This document shows, in pieces, positions 51,396 through 60,361 of a stretch of DNA of 64,000 nt. The translations under genes were made by a program, and so were the position numbers. The first letter of the stretch is position 1. The number at the start of each line of letters is the position of its first letter. Below the pieces are notes generated by a model that was not told the DNA's origin, did not search any database, and was given only the letters and a program-made list of their open reading frames with translations. Source of the DNA: Curvibacter microcysteis (GTDB lineage Bacteria > Pseudomonadota > Gammaproteobacteria > Burkholderiales > Burkholderiaceae_C); assembly GCF_028649455.1 (NCBI RefSeq), contig NZ_JAQSIO010000013.1, positions 1 through 64,000 on the forward strand, written 5' to 3'.

Positions 51396-52595
51396 ATGTC
51401 CGATTCCCCCTCAACCCTTTCCCGGCGCCAGTGGCTGGGCCGTGGTGGCGCCGCCCTCGCGGCCTGGAGCCTGGGCGCCTGGACTTCGCCCGCCTTCGCC
51501 CAGCCGCGCCCGTTGCCGGCGTACGCCGCCTGGAAGGACGCCCCGTCCCTGATCGTGCACAGCAACACCACGATGGAGACCCGGCGCGGCGCTTTTGGCA
51601 CCAGCGTCATCACACCGAGCAACCAGCTCTACATCCGCAACAACCTGCCGCCCCCGGAAGCTGCCATCTTGGCTCAGCGCGACGAGTGGGTGCTGGAGCT
51701 CGTGGGTGTGGCCCAGGCGCGCAGCCTGCGCCTGGCCGAGCTCAAGACCCTGGGCCTGGAGACCGTGGCCACCGTGTTGCAGTGCTCGGGCAATGGCCGC
51801 GCCTTCTTCCCCGGCAAACCGAGCGGCACGCCCTGGACCGTGGGCGCTGCCGGTTGCGTGGTCTGGAGCGGGGTGCCCGTGCGCAACGTGGTCAAGGCCT
51901 TGGGCGGTGTTCAGGACGGCATGAAGTTCTTGACCGGGACCGGTGGGGAGAAGCTGCCTGAGGGCATCGACCCCAAGAGCCTGGTGGTCGAACGGTCGGT
52001 GCCCCTGGCGGCGCTGGACGACGCCCTGCTGGCCTGGGAAATGAATGGTGAGCCGCTGTCGCTGGCGCATGGCGGGCCGCTGCGCCTGATCGTGCCGGGC
52101 TACCAGGGCGTGAACAACATCAAGTACATCCAGCGCCTGGCCTTCACGGCCCGCGAGACGGATGCGCGCATCATGGCCCACGGCTACCGACTCACGCCGC
52201 CGGGCCAGCAGCCTGACCCGGCCCAACCCTCGGTCTGGGAGATGGGCGTGAAGTCCTGGATCAACAGCCCCCAACCGGCCCAGGAGCCGCTGGCCGCCGG
52301 CCCGGTGCTGATCCATGGCGTGGCGTTTGGCGGTGTGCGCGGGGTGCAGCAGGTTGAGGTCTCGGTGGATGGCGGCAAGCAGTGGAAGCCGGCTGAACTG
52401 GTGGGGCCCGACCTGGGCCGCTTTGCCTGGCGCCAGTTCGCTTTCAAGACCACCCTGGCCAGTGGCACCCACCTGCTGGTCTGCCGGGCCACCGACACGG
52501 CGGGCCAGGTGCAGCCCCAGGCCCGGATGGACAACACCGGCGGCTACAACAACACCAGTTGGCTCGACCATGGCGTCAAAGTCCAGGTGGCTTGA
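51396..52595 (+). CDS. sorA: SorA-type sulfite dehydrogenase, molybdenum subunit
   Basis: The 399-residue protein has a twin-arginine signal (SRRQWLG) with cleavage near AFAQP, so it is folded in the cytoplasm and exported to the periplasm. The molybdopterin cysteine is Cys130 in VLQCSGNGRAF, and the domain closes with an Ig-like dimerisation domain. It oxidises sulfite to sulfate and passes electrons to the cytochrome encoded 5 bases downstream. CAGGAG precedes ATG 51396. Confidence 0.9.
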   Translation: MSDSPSTLSRRQWLGRGGAALAAWSLGAWTSPAFAQPRPLPAYAAWKDAPSLIVHSNTTMETRRGAFGTSVITPSNQLYIRNNLPPPEAAILAQRDEWVLELVGVAQARSLRLAELKTLGLETVATVLQCSGNGRAFFPGKPSGTPWTVGAAGCVVWSGVPVRNVVKALGGVQDGMKFLTGTGGEKLPEGIDPKSLVVERSVPLAALDDALLAWEMNGEPLSLAHGGPLRLIVPGYQGVNNIKYIQRLAFTARETDARIMAHGYRLTPPGQQPDPAQPSVWEMGVKSWINSPQPAQEPLAAGPVLIHGVAFGGVRGVQQVEVSVDGGKQWKPAELVGPDLGRFAWRQFAFKTTLASGTHLLVCRATDTAGQVQPQARMDNTGGYNNTSWLDHGVKVQVA

Positions 52596-52599
52596 GCCG

Positions 52600-52944
52600 A
52601 TGCGCGCCATGCGAGGCGCTGCGGCCTGGCTGCTGGGCGCTGCCGCGTTGACCGGCGCCGGGGCGGTGCTGGCCCAGAACGCGTCGGAGCTGGCCTCGCA
52701 GCGCGGCCGTCAACTTTTCAACCAGGGCGCACCGGCCTGTGCGCTGTGCCACACCCTGAAGGACGCGGGCGCCACGGGTGAGATCGGCCCGGTGCTCGAC
52801 GAGCTGCAACCCGAGGCCGACCGCGTGCTGCGCGCCCTGCGCCAGGGCGTGGGCGTGATGCCCTCGTTTGCCGGGCGCCTCAATGAGGCCGATCTGCAGG
52901 CCCTGGCCCAGTACGTGGCGCGGGCCAGCCGAGGCCAACCCTGA
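52600..52944 (+). CDS. sorB: SorB-type cytochrome c subunit of sulfite dehydrogenase
   Basis: The 114-residue protein has a signal peptide ending VLAQN and a single haem c site CALCH (residues 47-51), with a likely axial Met in GVGVMPSFAG. It accepts electrons from SorA in the periplasm. The start, ATG 52600, is only 5 bases after the sorA stop and has a weak ribosome-binding site, so translation is probably coupled. Confidence 0.88.
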   Translation: MRAMRGAAAWLLGAAALTGAGAVLAQNASELASQRGRQLFNQGAPACALCHTLKDAGATGEIGPVLDELQPEADRVLRALRQGVGVMPSFAGRLNEADLQALAQYVARASRGQP

Positions 52945-53079
52945 GCGGGGGCGGGGCGCCAGACCGGGTGATGAGGGCCCGGGCCTGACGCGTCACAAGC
53001 CCGGGGCACAATGCCCCTGGTCACGGTGGCCCGGGTTGGCTGGGCCCCGGCCCCGACCTGTTCCTAAGGACTTTTCGCC

Positions 53080-55047
53080 ATGGCCTCATCCGCGCCCCCG
53101 CCCGCTGCCGGCGGGCTTGCCGAGCCCGCCCACCCCAACCAGTTTGCCCTGCTGGGCCAGCGCCGCTTCGCCCCGTTTTTCTGGACCCAGTTCGCCGGTG
53201 CGGCCAACGACAACCTGTTCAAGTTCGCCTTCACGGTGATGGTGACCTACCAGCTGCAGGTGGCCTGGCTGCCGTCCAGCCTGGCGGGGCTGGTGATCGG
53301 GGCGCTGTTCATCTTGCCCTTCCTGCTGTTCTCGGCCACCTCGGGCCAGCTGGCCGACCGCTGGGACAAGACCCGGCTGATGCGCCTGGTCAAGAACCTG
53401 GAGATCGCCATCATGCTGATCGCGGCCTGGGGCTTTGTCCAAAGCCAGGTGCCGGTGCTGCTGCTGTGCACCTTTTTGATGGGCCTGCACAGCACCTTGT
53501 TTGGCCCGGTCAAGTTTGCCTACCTGCCCCAGGTGCTCAATGAGCGCGAGCTGACCGGGGGCAACGGCATGGTCGAGATGGGGACTTTCGTGGCCATTTT
53601 GCTGGGTCAAGTGGCCGGCGGCCTGCTGGTGGCCGTGCCCGGCGTGGGGCCGAGCTGGGTCGCGCTGGGCTGCGTCGGCGTGGCTTTGTTGGGCCGGGGG
53701 GTGGTGCAGTTCATTCCGGCGGCCCCGGCCACCGACCCCGGCCTGAAGATCAACTGGAACCCCTTCACCGAAACCGTGCGCAACCTGCGCCTGGCGCGGC
53801 AGAGCCCGGTGGTGTTCCGCTCCCTGCTGGGCATCAGCTGGATGTGGTTTTTTGGCGCGGTGTTCTTGAGTCAGTTCCCCAGTTTTGCCAAGGACGTGCT
53901 GCATGGTGACGAGCAGGTGGCGTCGCTGCTGCTGGTGGTGTTTTCGGTCGGCATTGGTGTGGGCTCGCTGCTGTGTGAGCTGCTCTCGCGCCGCCATGTG
54001 GAGATCGGCCTGGTGCCCTTGGGCGCCATCGGCATGAGCGTGTTCGCGGTGGACCTGTACTTCGCTTCGCGCGGGCTGCCGGCCTCGGCGCCGCAGGGTC
54101 TGGCCACCTTTGTGGCGCAGGGCGCGCACTGGCGGGTGCTGGCCGACCTGGCGCTGCTGAGCCTGTTTGCCGGCCTCTACAGCGTGCCCATGTACGCGCT
54201 GATCCAGCTGCGCAGCCAGCCCACGCACCGGGCTCGCATCATCGCGGCCAACAACATCCTGAACGCGCTGTTCATGATCGCCAGCGCGGTGCTGGCAGGG
54301 GCCTTGCTGGCGCTGGGTTGCAGCATCGCCCAGGTGTTCCTGTTCGTGGGGCTGGCCAATGCGGTGGTAGCGACTTACATCTTCCTGCTGGTGCCCGAGT
54401 ACCTGCTGCGCTTTGTGTCCTGGGGCCTGTCGCGCTTCATCTACCGCTTTCGCGTGCAGGGCGACCAGCACCTGCCGACCCAGGGGGCGGCGGTGCTGGC
54501 CTGCAACCATGTGAGCTTCATTGACGCAGTGCTGCTGATGGCCGCCAGCCCGCGCCCGATCTACTTTTTGATGGACCACCGCATCTTCCGCCTGCCGGTG
54601 CTGGGCACGCTGTTCCGGCTGGCGCGGGCGATTCCGATTGCGCCGCAAAAAGAAGACCCGGTGGCCTACGAAGCCGCTTTTGATCGGGCCGCCCAGGTGC
54701 TGCGCGAAGGCGATTTGCTGGCCATCTTTCCGGAAGGCGGCATCACACGCGATGGGCAGTTGCAACCCTTCAAGGGCGGCATCGTCAAGATCTTGCAGCG
54801 CGCCCACGAGGACGGGCTGGCGCCGCCGGTGATCCCGATGGCGCTGACCAACCTGTGGGGTTCCTTCTTCAGCCGCATCGAGCTGCGCGGCGGCGAGCCG
54901 GCGGCCATGGTGCGGCCCTTCCGCCGGGGCGTGTTCAACCGCGTGGGCCTGAACGTGGGCCCCGCCCTGTCGCCGGAGGGCCTGAGCCCCGAGCTGCTGC
55001 GAGCGCAGGTGGCGCAGCTGCTGGCGCCCGCGTCGGCGCCGACCTGA
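53080..55047 (+). CDS. LplT-PlsC fusion: MFS lysophospholipid transporter with acyltransferase
   Basis: The 655-residue protein has an N-terminal MFS region of about 12 spans (NDNLFKFAFTVMV; GPVKFAYLPQVLNE), followed by a PlsC acyltransferase domain with the H-x4-D motif NHVSFID (His477-Asp482) and FPEG (551-553). LplT flips lysophospholipids into the cell and PlsC-like domains re-acylate them. In E. coli LplT is separate and Aas also has a ligase domain. Here the acyl-ACP ligase domain is absent, so the acyl donor must come from elsewhere. It ends convergent with a reductase gene. Confidence 0.88.
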   Translation: MASSAPPPAAGGLAEPAHPNQFALLGQRRFAPFFWTQFAGAANDNLFKFAFTVMVTYQLQVAWLPSSLAGLVIGALFILPFLLFSATSGQLADRWDKTRLMRLVKNLEIAIMLIAAWGFVQSQVPVLLLCTFLMGLHSTLFGPVKFAYLPQVLNERELTGGNGMVEMGTFVAILLGQVAGGLLVAVPGVGPSWVALGCVGVALLGRGVVQFIPAAPATDPGLKINWNPFTETVRNLRLARQSPVVFRSLLGISWMWFFGAVFLSQFPSFAKDVLHGDEQVASLLLVVFSVGIGVGSLLCELLSRRHVEIGLVPLGAIGMSVFAVDLYFASRGLPASAPQGLATFVAQGAHWRVLADLALLSLFAGLYSVPMYALIQLRSQPTHRARIIAANNILNALFMIASAVLAGALLALGCSIAQVFLFVGLANAVVATYIFLLVPEYLLRFVSWGLSRFIYRFRVQGDQHLPTQGAAVLACNHVSFIDAVLLMAASPRPIYFLMDHRIFRLPVLGTLFRLARAIPIAPQKEDPVAYEAAFDRAAQVLREGDLLAIFPEGGITRDGQLQPFKGGIVKILQRAHEDGLAPPVIPMALTNLWGSFFSRIELRGGEPAAMVRPFRRGVFNRVGLNVGPALSPEGLSPELLRAQVAQLLAPASAPT

Positions 55048-55083
55048 GGCCGCAGGCCCGAGGCCCTGCGCGAGGCTCGAGGT

Positions 55084-56268
55084 TCAGTCGGCCTGGGCTT
55101 CGACTTCGAAGCTCAGGCCCGCGTGGGCGCGCAGGCGCGTGATCAGGGCCTGGCCCAGCGCCGACGCCGAGGTCCAGATGCCGCCCGCGGTGTCTTGGCG
55201 GTCTTGCAGCAGGCAGACCGCCGACTCAGTGATCATCTTCGAGGTGGAGCCATAGCCTGGATCGCGGTCGCCCTTGACGCCCACGCGCAGGCTGTGGCCG
55301 GCGCTGTCCTGGCCCAGGAACAGCAGGTCGTAGAAGCCGGCCTCGCGTTCTTCACGCGAGGGGCCTTCGCCGGGCTGGAGGCCGCCTTCGGCGCCCAGCG
55401 ACTTGTCGGCCGCCACGGCCTGGGCGATGGCCTGGCCCTTGTCGCCCGCGCCGGTGATCAGCATCTCGTCGTAGACAAAGTCGGCACCATACGCCTGACC
55501 CAGCAGGAAGTTGCTGCGGTGGATGTTGCGCGTGTTGATGGCCGCCATCACAAAGGGCGCCACCCACAGGCCCAGGGCTTCGTCGATCATGGGCTTGTGG
55601 CCCGGTGGCTGGGCTGGGCCCTCAAAACCGGGCGTCAGCGAGAAGGGGTTGCGCAGCAAGGCCATCACCGCCGGGTCTTGCGCGGCCGCGGCCAAGGTCG
55701 CTTTGAGGCTGGCGGCGGTGCCGCCCGAGAAGGTGCCCTTCATCTTGCGCACCCGACCGCGCACCCGCTGGGCGGGCTGGCCGAAGCGGGCCTTCATCTC
55801 GTCTTGCAGCAGCAGCACGCCGAGGTCAAACGGCACCGAGTCAAAGCCGCAGGAGAACACGATGCGCGCGCCGCTGGCCTGGGCCGTGGCCTGGTGCGCG
55901 TCGATCATCTGGCGCATCCAGGCGGGCTCGCCGCACAGGTCCACATAGTCCACGCCAGCCTGGGCGCAGGCGGCGACCAGCGGGCTGCCGTAGAGCTGGT
56001 ATGGGCCCACGGTGCTGAGCACCAGGCGGGTCTGGGCCATCAGGGCCTGCAGGCTGTCGGCACTGGCGCTGTCGGTCACGATCAGCGGGGTGTCCGCGGG
56101 GGCGCCGACTTCGTCGCGCACGGCGGCCAGCTTGGCGGCGCTGCGTCCGCCCATGGCCCAGCGCAGGCCGCTGCCGGCGGGGTAGCGTTGCAGCAGGTAC
56201 TCCACCACCAGGCGGCCGGTGAAGCCGGTGGCGCCGTGCACCACCAGGTCAAAAGGTTTCTTGCTCAT
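55084..56268 (-). CDS. Saccharopine dehydrogenase-like NADP-binding oxidoreductase (trans-acting enoyl reductase type)
   Basis: The 394-residue protein begins MSKKPFDLVVHGATGFTGRLVVEYLL, an NAD(P) Rossmann motif of the saccharopine dehydrogenase NADP-binding family. Internal motifs are VDYVDLCGEPAWM and FSCGFDSVPFDLGV. Proteins of this group include trans-acting enoyl reductases and many of unknown substrate in lipid metabolism. ATG 56268 is chosen. The gene is monocistronic and convergent to the LplT-PlsC gene. Confidence 0.84.
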   Translation of the reverse strand: MSKKPFDLVVHGATGFTGRLVVEYLLQRYPAGSGLRWAMGGRSAAKLAAVRDEVGAPADTPLIVTDSASADSLQALMAQTRLVLSTVGPYQLYGSPLVAACAQAGVDYVDLCGEPAWMRQMIDAHQATAQASGARIVFSCGFDSVPFDLGVLLLQDEMKARFGQPAQRVRGRVRKMKGTFSGGTAASLKATLAAAAQDPAVMALLRNPFSLTPGFEGPAQPPGHKPMIDEALGLWVAPFVMAAINTRNIHRSNFLLGQAYGADFVYDEMLITGAGDKGQAIAQAVAADKSLGAEGGLQPGEGPSREEREAGFYDLLFLGQDSAGHSLRVGVKGDRDPGYGSTSKMITESAVCLLQDRQDTAGGIWTSASALGQALITRLRAHAGLSFEVEAQAD

Positions 56269-56404
56269 GGCTTGGGTCTCCTCGGTCTGAGCCGCTGGGC
56301 GTGGACCCGGGATCGGGCCTGACCGGCAGGGCATGGGGCGGGATTGTGGCGCCCGGTAGCGCGCCGGTCTGTCGCCCAGGTGCCGCCCGGTCCGGGGCCC
56401 GCCG

Positions 56405-57535
56405 CTAGCGGGTCATGCTGGAGAAGGCGATCGCGCCCAGGGCCCGGCCCTGGCGGTCGCTCACGGTGCTGAGCGCCTTGAAGGCCTGGGCCTGCAGGCT
56501 GTCGGGCAGGCGCACCAGGCTCAGGCCTTCGACCACGGTGTCGCCCTTGAGCAGGGTCCACATCAGAAAGCGCAGCGCGCGCTCGGTGGCCTCGGGCTGG
56601 GCGCTGACGCGCGGCAGCAGCACAAAGCTGCCCATGGCGATGGGCCAGCTGGCGGCGCCGGGGCGCTGCGTCAGCGGGGCGTGGAAGTCGCCTTTGCTGA
56701 CCCAGTCGCTGGCGCGCAGGGCGGCGCGAAAGCCCGCCATGCTGGGCGCCACAAACACCCCGGCCGCGTTGCGCAACTGGGCCGGGTTGAGGCCGTACTC
56801 GCCCACGTAGTTGAAGTCCACATAGCCGATGGTGCCCACCGTGTCCTGCACGGCCTGCACCACGCCCTGGCTGCCCTTGGCGCGGCCCACGCTGTCAACC
56901 CAGGCGATCTGGGTTTGGCGCCCGTACTGGCTTTGCCAGGCCGGGCTGACGCGCGACAGGTAGTCGGTGACGTAGTAAGTGGTGCCCGAGCCGTCGCTGC
57001 GTGCGATCGGGCGGATGGGCAGGTCGGGCAGGGTGAGGTCGGGGTTCAGGGCCTGCAGTTCGGGCGCGTTCCAGCGCGTGAGCCGGCCCAGGTAGATGTC
57101 GGCCAGCAGCTCGCCGCTCAGGCGCAGGCGGCCCCGGGGCACGCGCGGCAGGTTGACCACGGGCACGGCCCCGCTGACGAAGGTGGGCACCAGCACCAGT
57201 TGGTCGCGCTGCAGTTCGGCTTCGCTGGGTGCCACGTCGGACGCCCCAAAAGCCACCTCACCGGCGCGGATTTTTTTCAGGCCCGCCGAGGAGCCGCTGG
57301 CCTCGTAATTCAAGGTGACCTGGTGTTGCTGGCCATAGGCCTGACCCCAGGCGCGGTAGAGCAGGGCGGCGGCCGAGGAGCCCGCGCCGCTCAGGGTCTC
57401 CGCCGCCAGGACGGGGCTGATGCTGAGGGCCCAGCACAGGGCCGCGAGCAGGGCCGTGGGCCCTGGCGCGCCCGAGCGTGAGCGCCAGACCAGGGCTTGG
57501 CGGGCCGCCGTCAAAAAGCCGAAAGAGGTGGACAT
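56405..57535 (-). CDS. Phosphate ABC transporter substrate-binding protein (PstS type)
   Basis: The 376-residue product has a signal peptide ending VLAAET, then the phosphate-binding fold: LSGAGSSAAALLYRAWG, EASGSSAGLKKIRAGEVAFGASD, and RPIARSDGSGTTYYVTDYL, which holds the serine/arginine/aspartate ligands. It resembles PstS, which captures phosphate in the periplasm. No pstCAB genes are adjacent, so it could be an extra PstS or a phosphate sensor. Confidence 0.87.
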   Translation of the reverse strand: MSTSFGFLTAARQALVWRSRSGAPGPTALLAALCWALSISPVLAAETLSGAGSSAAALLYRAWGQAYGQQHQVTLNYEASGSSAGLKKIRAGEVAFGASDVAPSEAELQRDQLVLVPTFVSGAVPVVNLPRVPRGRLRLSGELLADIYLGRLTRWNAPELQALNPDLTLPDLPIRPIARSDGSGTTYYVTDYLSRVSPAWQSQYGRQTQIAWVDSVGRAKGSQGVVQAVQDTVGTIGYVDFNYVGEYGLNPAQLRNAAGVFVAPSMAGFRAALRASDWVSKGDFHAPLTQRPGAASWPIAMGSFVLLPRVSAQPEATERALRFLMWTLLKGDTVVEGLSLVRLPDSLQAQAFKALSTVSDRQGRALGAIAFSSMTR

Positions 57536-57636
57536 GGTGGCAACAGCGCGCCACCGCCCAGGCGGGGGTGAACAGCGCCCAAAAAGCGCTGATCCTAAGC
57601 GAGCTTTGTGACAAACGCTCGCGGGCTGGACCGGTC

Positions 57637-58857
<1,221 letters not shown>

Positions 58858-58987
58858 GGCAGTCTTTCGGTGTGGTGCGGGACTGAGGCAAGTTGCGGGC
58901 CAAGCTGGGTACCCGAAGCGGTGCATGTGCGGGCTTCGGGGCATGGCACGGGCCTTGCAGGACGCTGACACGACACAGGAGCAAGCC

Positions 58988-59644
58988 ATGGCCAAAGCGG
59001 TTTTGACGATCAGCAGCAAAAACTACGGAGCCTGGGCCTTGCGCGGCTGGCTGATGGCCCGATTGGCCGGTTTGCCCTTCAGCGAGAAGGTGATCTCCCC
59101 GGACGACCCCGACATGAAGGCCGAGATGCTCCTGCTGTCGGCCTCGATGCGTGTGCGGGCGCTGGACCACGAAGGCATCCACGTCTGGGACACCCTGGCG
59201 ATTGGCGAGTACCTCAACGAGGTCTGCCCTGACGCGGGCCTGCTGCCCGAAGACCGCGCGGCGCGCGCCCACTGCCGTGCCATTTGCGGTGAGATGCACT
59301 CGGGCTTCAGCGCCTTGCGCTCCTCCTTGCCCATGAACATCAAGGCGCATTTCCCCAACTACAAGCTGTGGTCGCGGGCGCAAAGCGATGTCGACCGCAT
59401 CTTGGTGATCTGGAACGAGTGCCTGAGCCGCTACGGTGGCCCCTACCTGTTTGGCGTGCAGCCCTGCATCGCCGACGCCATGTTCGCGCCCGTGGTGACG
59501 CGCTTCATGACCTATGACGTGGCGCTGGACCTGCCCAGCGCCGACTACTGCCGCACCGTGATGGCCTTGCCTGCCATGCAGGAATGGGTGGCTGCCGCGC
59601 AGCAAGAGCCCGACGAAATCGACGAACTCGACGCCGAGTTCTGA
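58988..59644 (+). CDS. Glutathione S-transferase
   Basis: The 218-residue protein has an N-terminal thioredoxin-like domain (KAVLTISSKNYGAWALRGWLM; WDTLAIGEYLNE) and a helical C-terminal domain (CRAICGEMHSGFSALR; PCIADAMFAPVVTRF). CAGGAG precedes ATG 58988. Substrate is unknown. The family is distinct from the GST at 42660-43307. Confidence 0.87.
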   Translation: MAKAVLTISSKNYGAWALRGWLMARLAGLPFSEKVISPDDPDMKAEMLLLSASMRVRALDHEGIHVWDTLAIGEYLNEVCPDAGLLPEDRAARAHCRAICGEMHSGFSALRSSLPMNIKAHFPNYKLWSRAQSDVDRILVIWNECLSRYGGPYLFGVQPCIADAMFAPVVTRFMTYDVALDLPSADYCRTVMALPAMQEWVAAAQQEPDEIDELDAEF

Positions 59645-59711
59645 GCCTCCGCTCAGTGGCTGGGGTCGCCGCTGCACCAGAACCCGGCGCAGCGCCGCCT
59701 CAGCACGGTGC

Positions 59712-60134
59712 TCAGGCCCAGGGCGTGGGCGCCGGAATGGCACACACCGGGTCCACGTCGACGGTCTTGAAGTCGGCGGGTGAGACGATTTCCAGGTACT
59801 CCATGTCGGGCGAGTAGTCGAACAAGAAGTGCCGGATGCCTGGGCGCTGGTGCACGCAGTCGCCGGCCTGCACCAGGGTTTCCTGGTCTTCGTACATGAA
59901 GCGGGCCCAGCCCTTGAGCATGATCACGATCTGAAAATCCGCCTCATGGCGGTGCCATCCCGTGCCGGTTTCGGGGGCCATATTGGCCTTCACCAGGTGC
60001 GCGATCACCTTGCCGTGGGTGGCCTCGGCCACGCCCAGGTCTCGGTACAGGAAGAAATCGCGCAGACCGCCGCTGACGTACTCGTTGTCTGTGGGCTTGA
60101 CGTGCGAAAACAGGGTGGAAGTTCGGTCCAGCAT
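59712..60134 (-). CDS. Cupin-domain protein
   Basis: The 140-residue protein starts at ATG 60134, behind AAAGGAG. It has a cupin barrel with the metal-ligand pattern GWHRHEADFQIVIMLKGWARF and a second module ending RPGIRHFLFDYSPDMEYLEI. It may be a small-molecule-binding regulator or a metal-dependent enzyme. It is divergent from the molybdenum hydroxylase gene across 226 bases, with no clear operator found. Confidence 0.83.
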   Translation of the reverse strand: MLDRTSTLFSHVKPTDNEYVSGGLRDFFLYRDLGVAEATHGKVIAHLVKANMAPETGTGWHRHEADFQIVIMLKGWARFMYEDQETLVQAGDCVHQRPGIRHFLFDYSPDMEYLEIVSPADFKTVDVDPVCAIPAPTPWA

Positions 60135-60361
60135 GAAAGACTCCTTTCGGGGGATGGATGTGCCGCAATGGGTTTGCTGCGCTGCAACATCAAGCACAAA
60201 GCATTCCCGCTGCGGCGCCCTGTTTTGGCGCGCTGCCGTCACCTGCAGGACGCCTCGGTAGGCCCTTGCACGGCAGGCTTGGCGGGAATTGGCTAGAGTG
60301 CGGTTTGGCATCCGCCCTCCGAGTCCCCCTGCGACATTCCACAGAGAAACGAGACAAGACC

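Noticed and set aside
53086-54807. 573-codon open frame antisense to the LplT-PlsC gene
   Set aside because: It is a His/Gln/Arg-rich mirror frame, with no membrane or enzyme motif.
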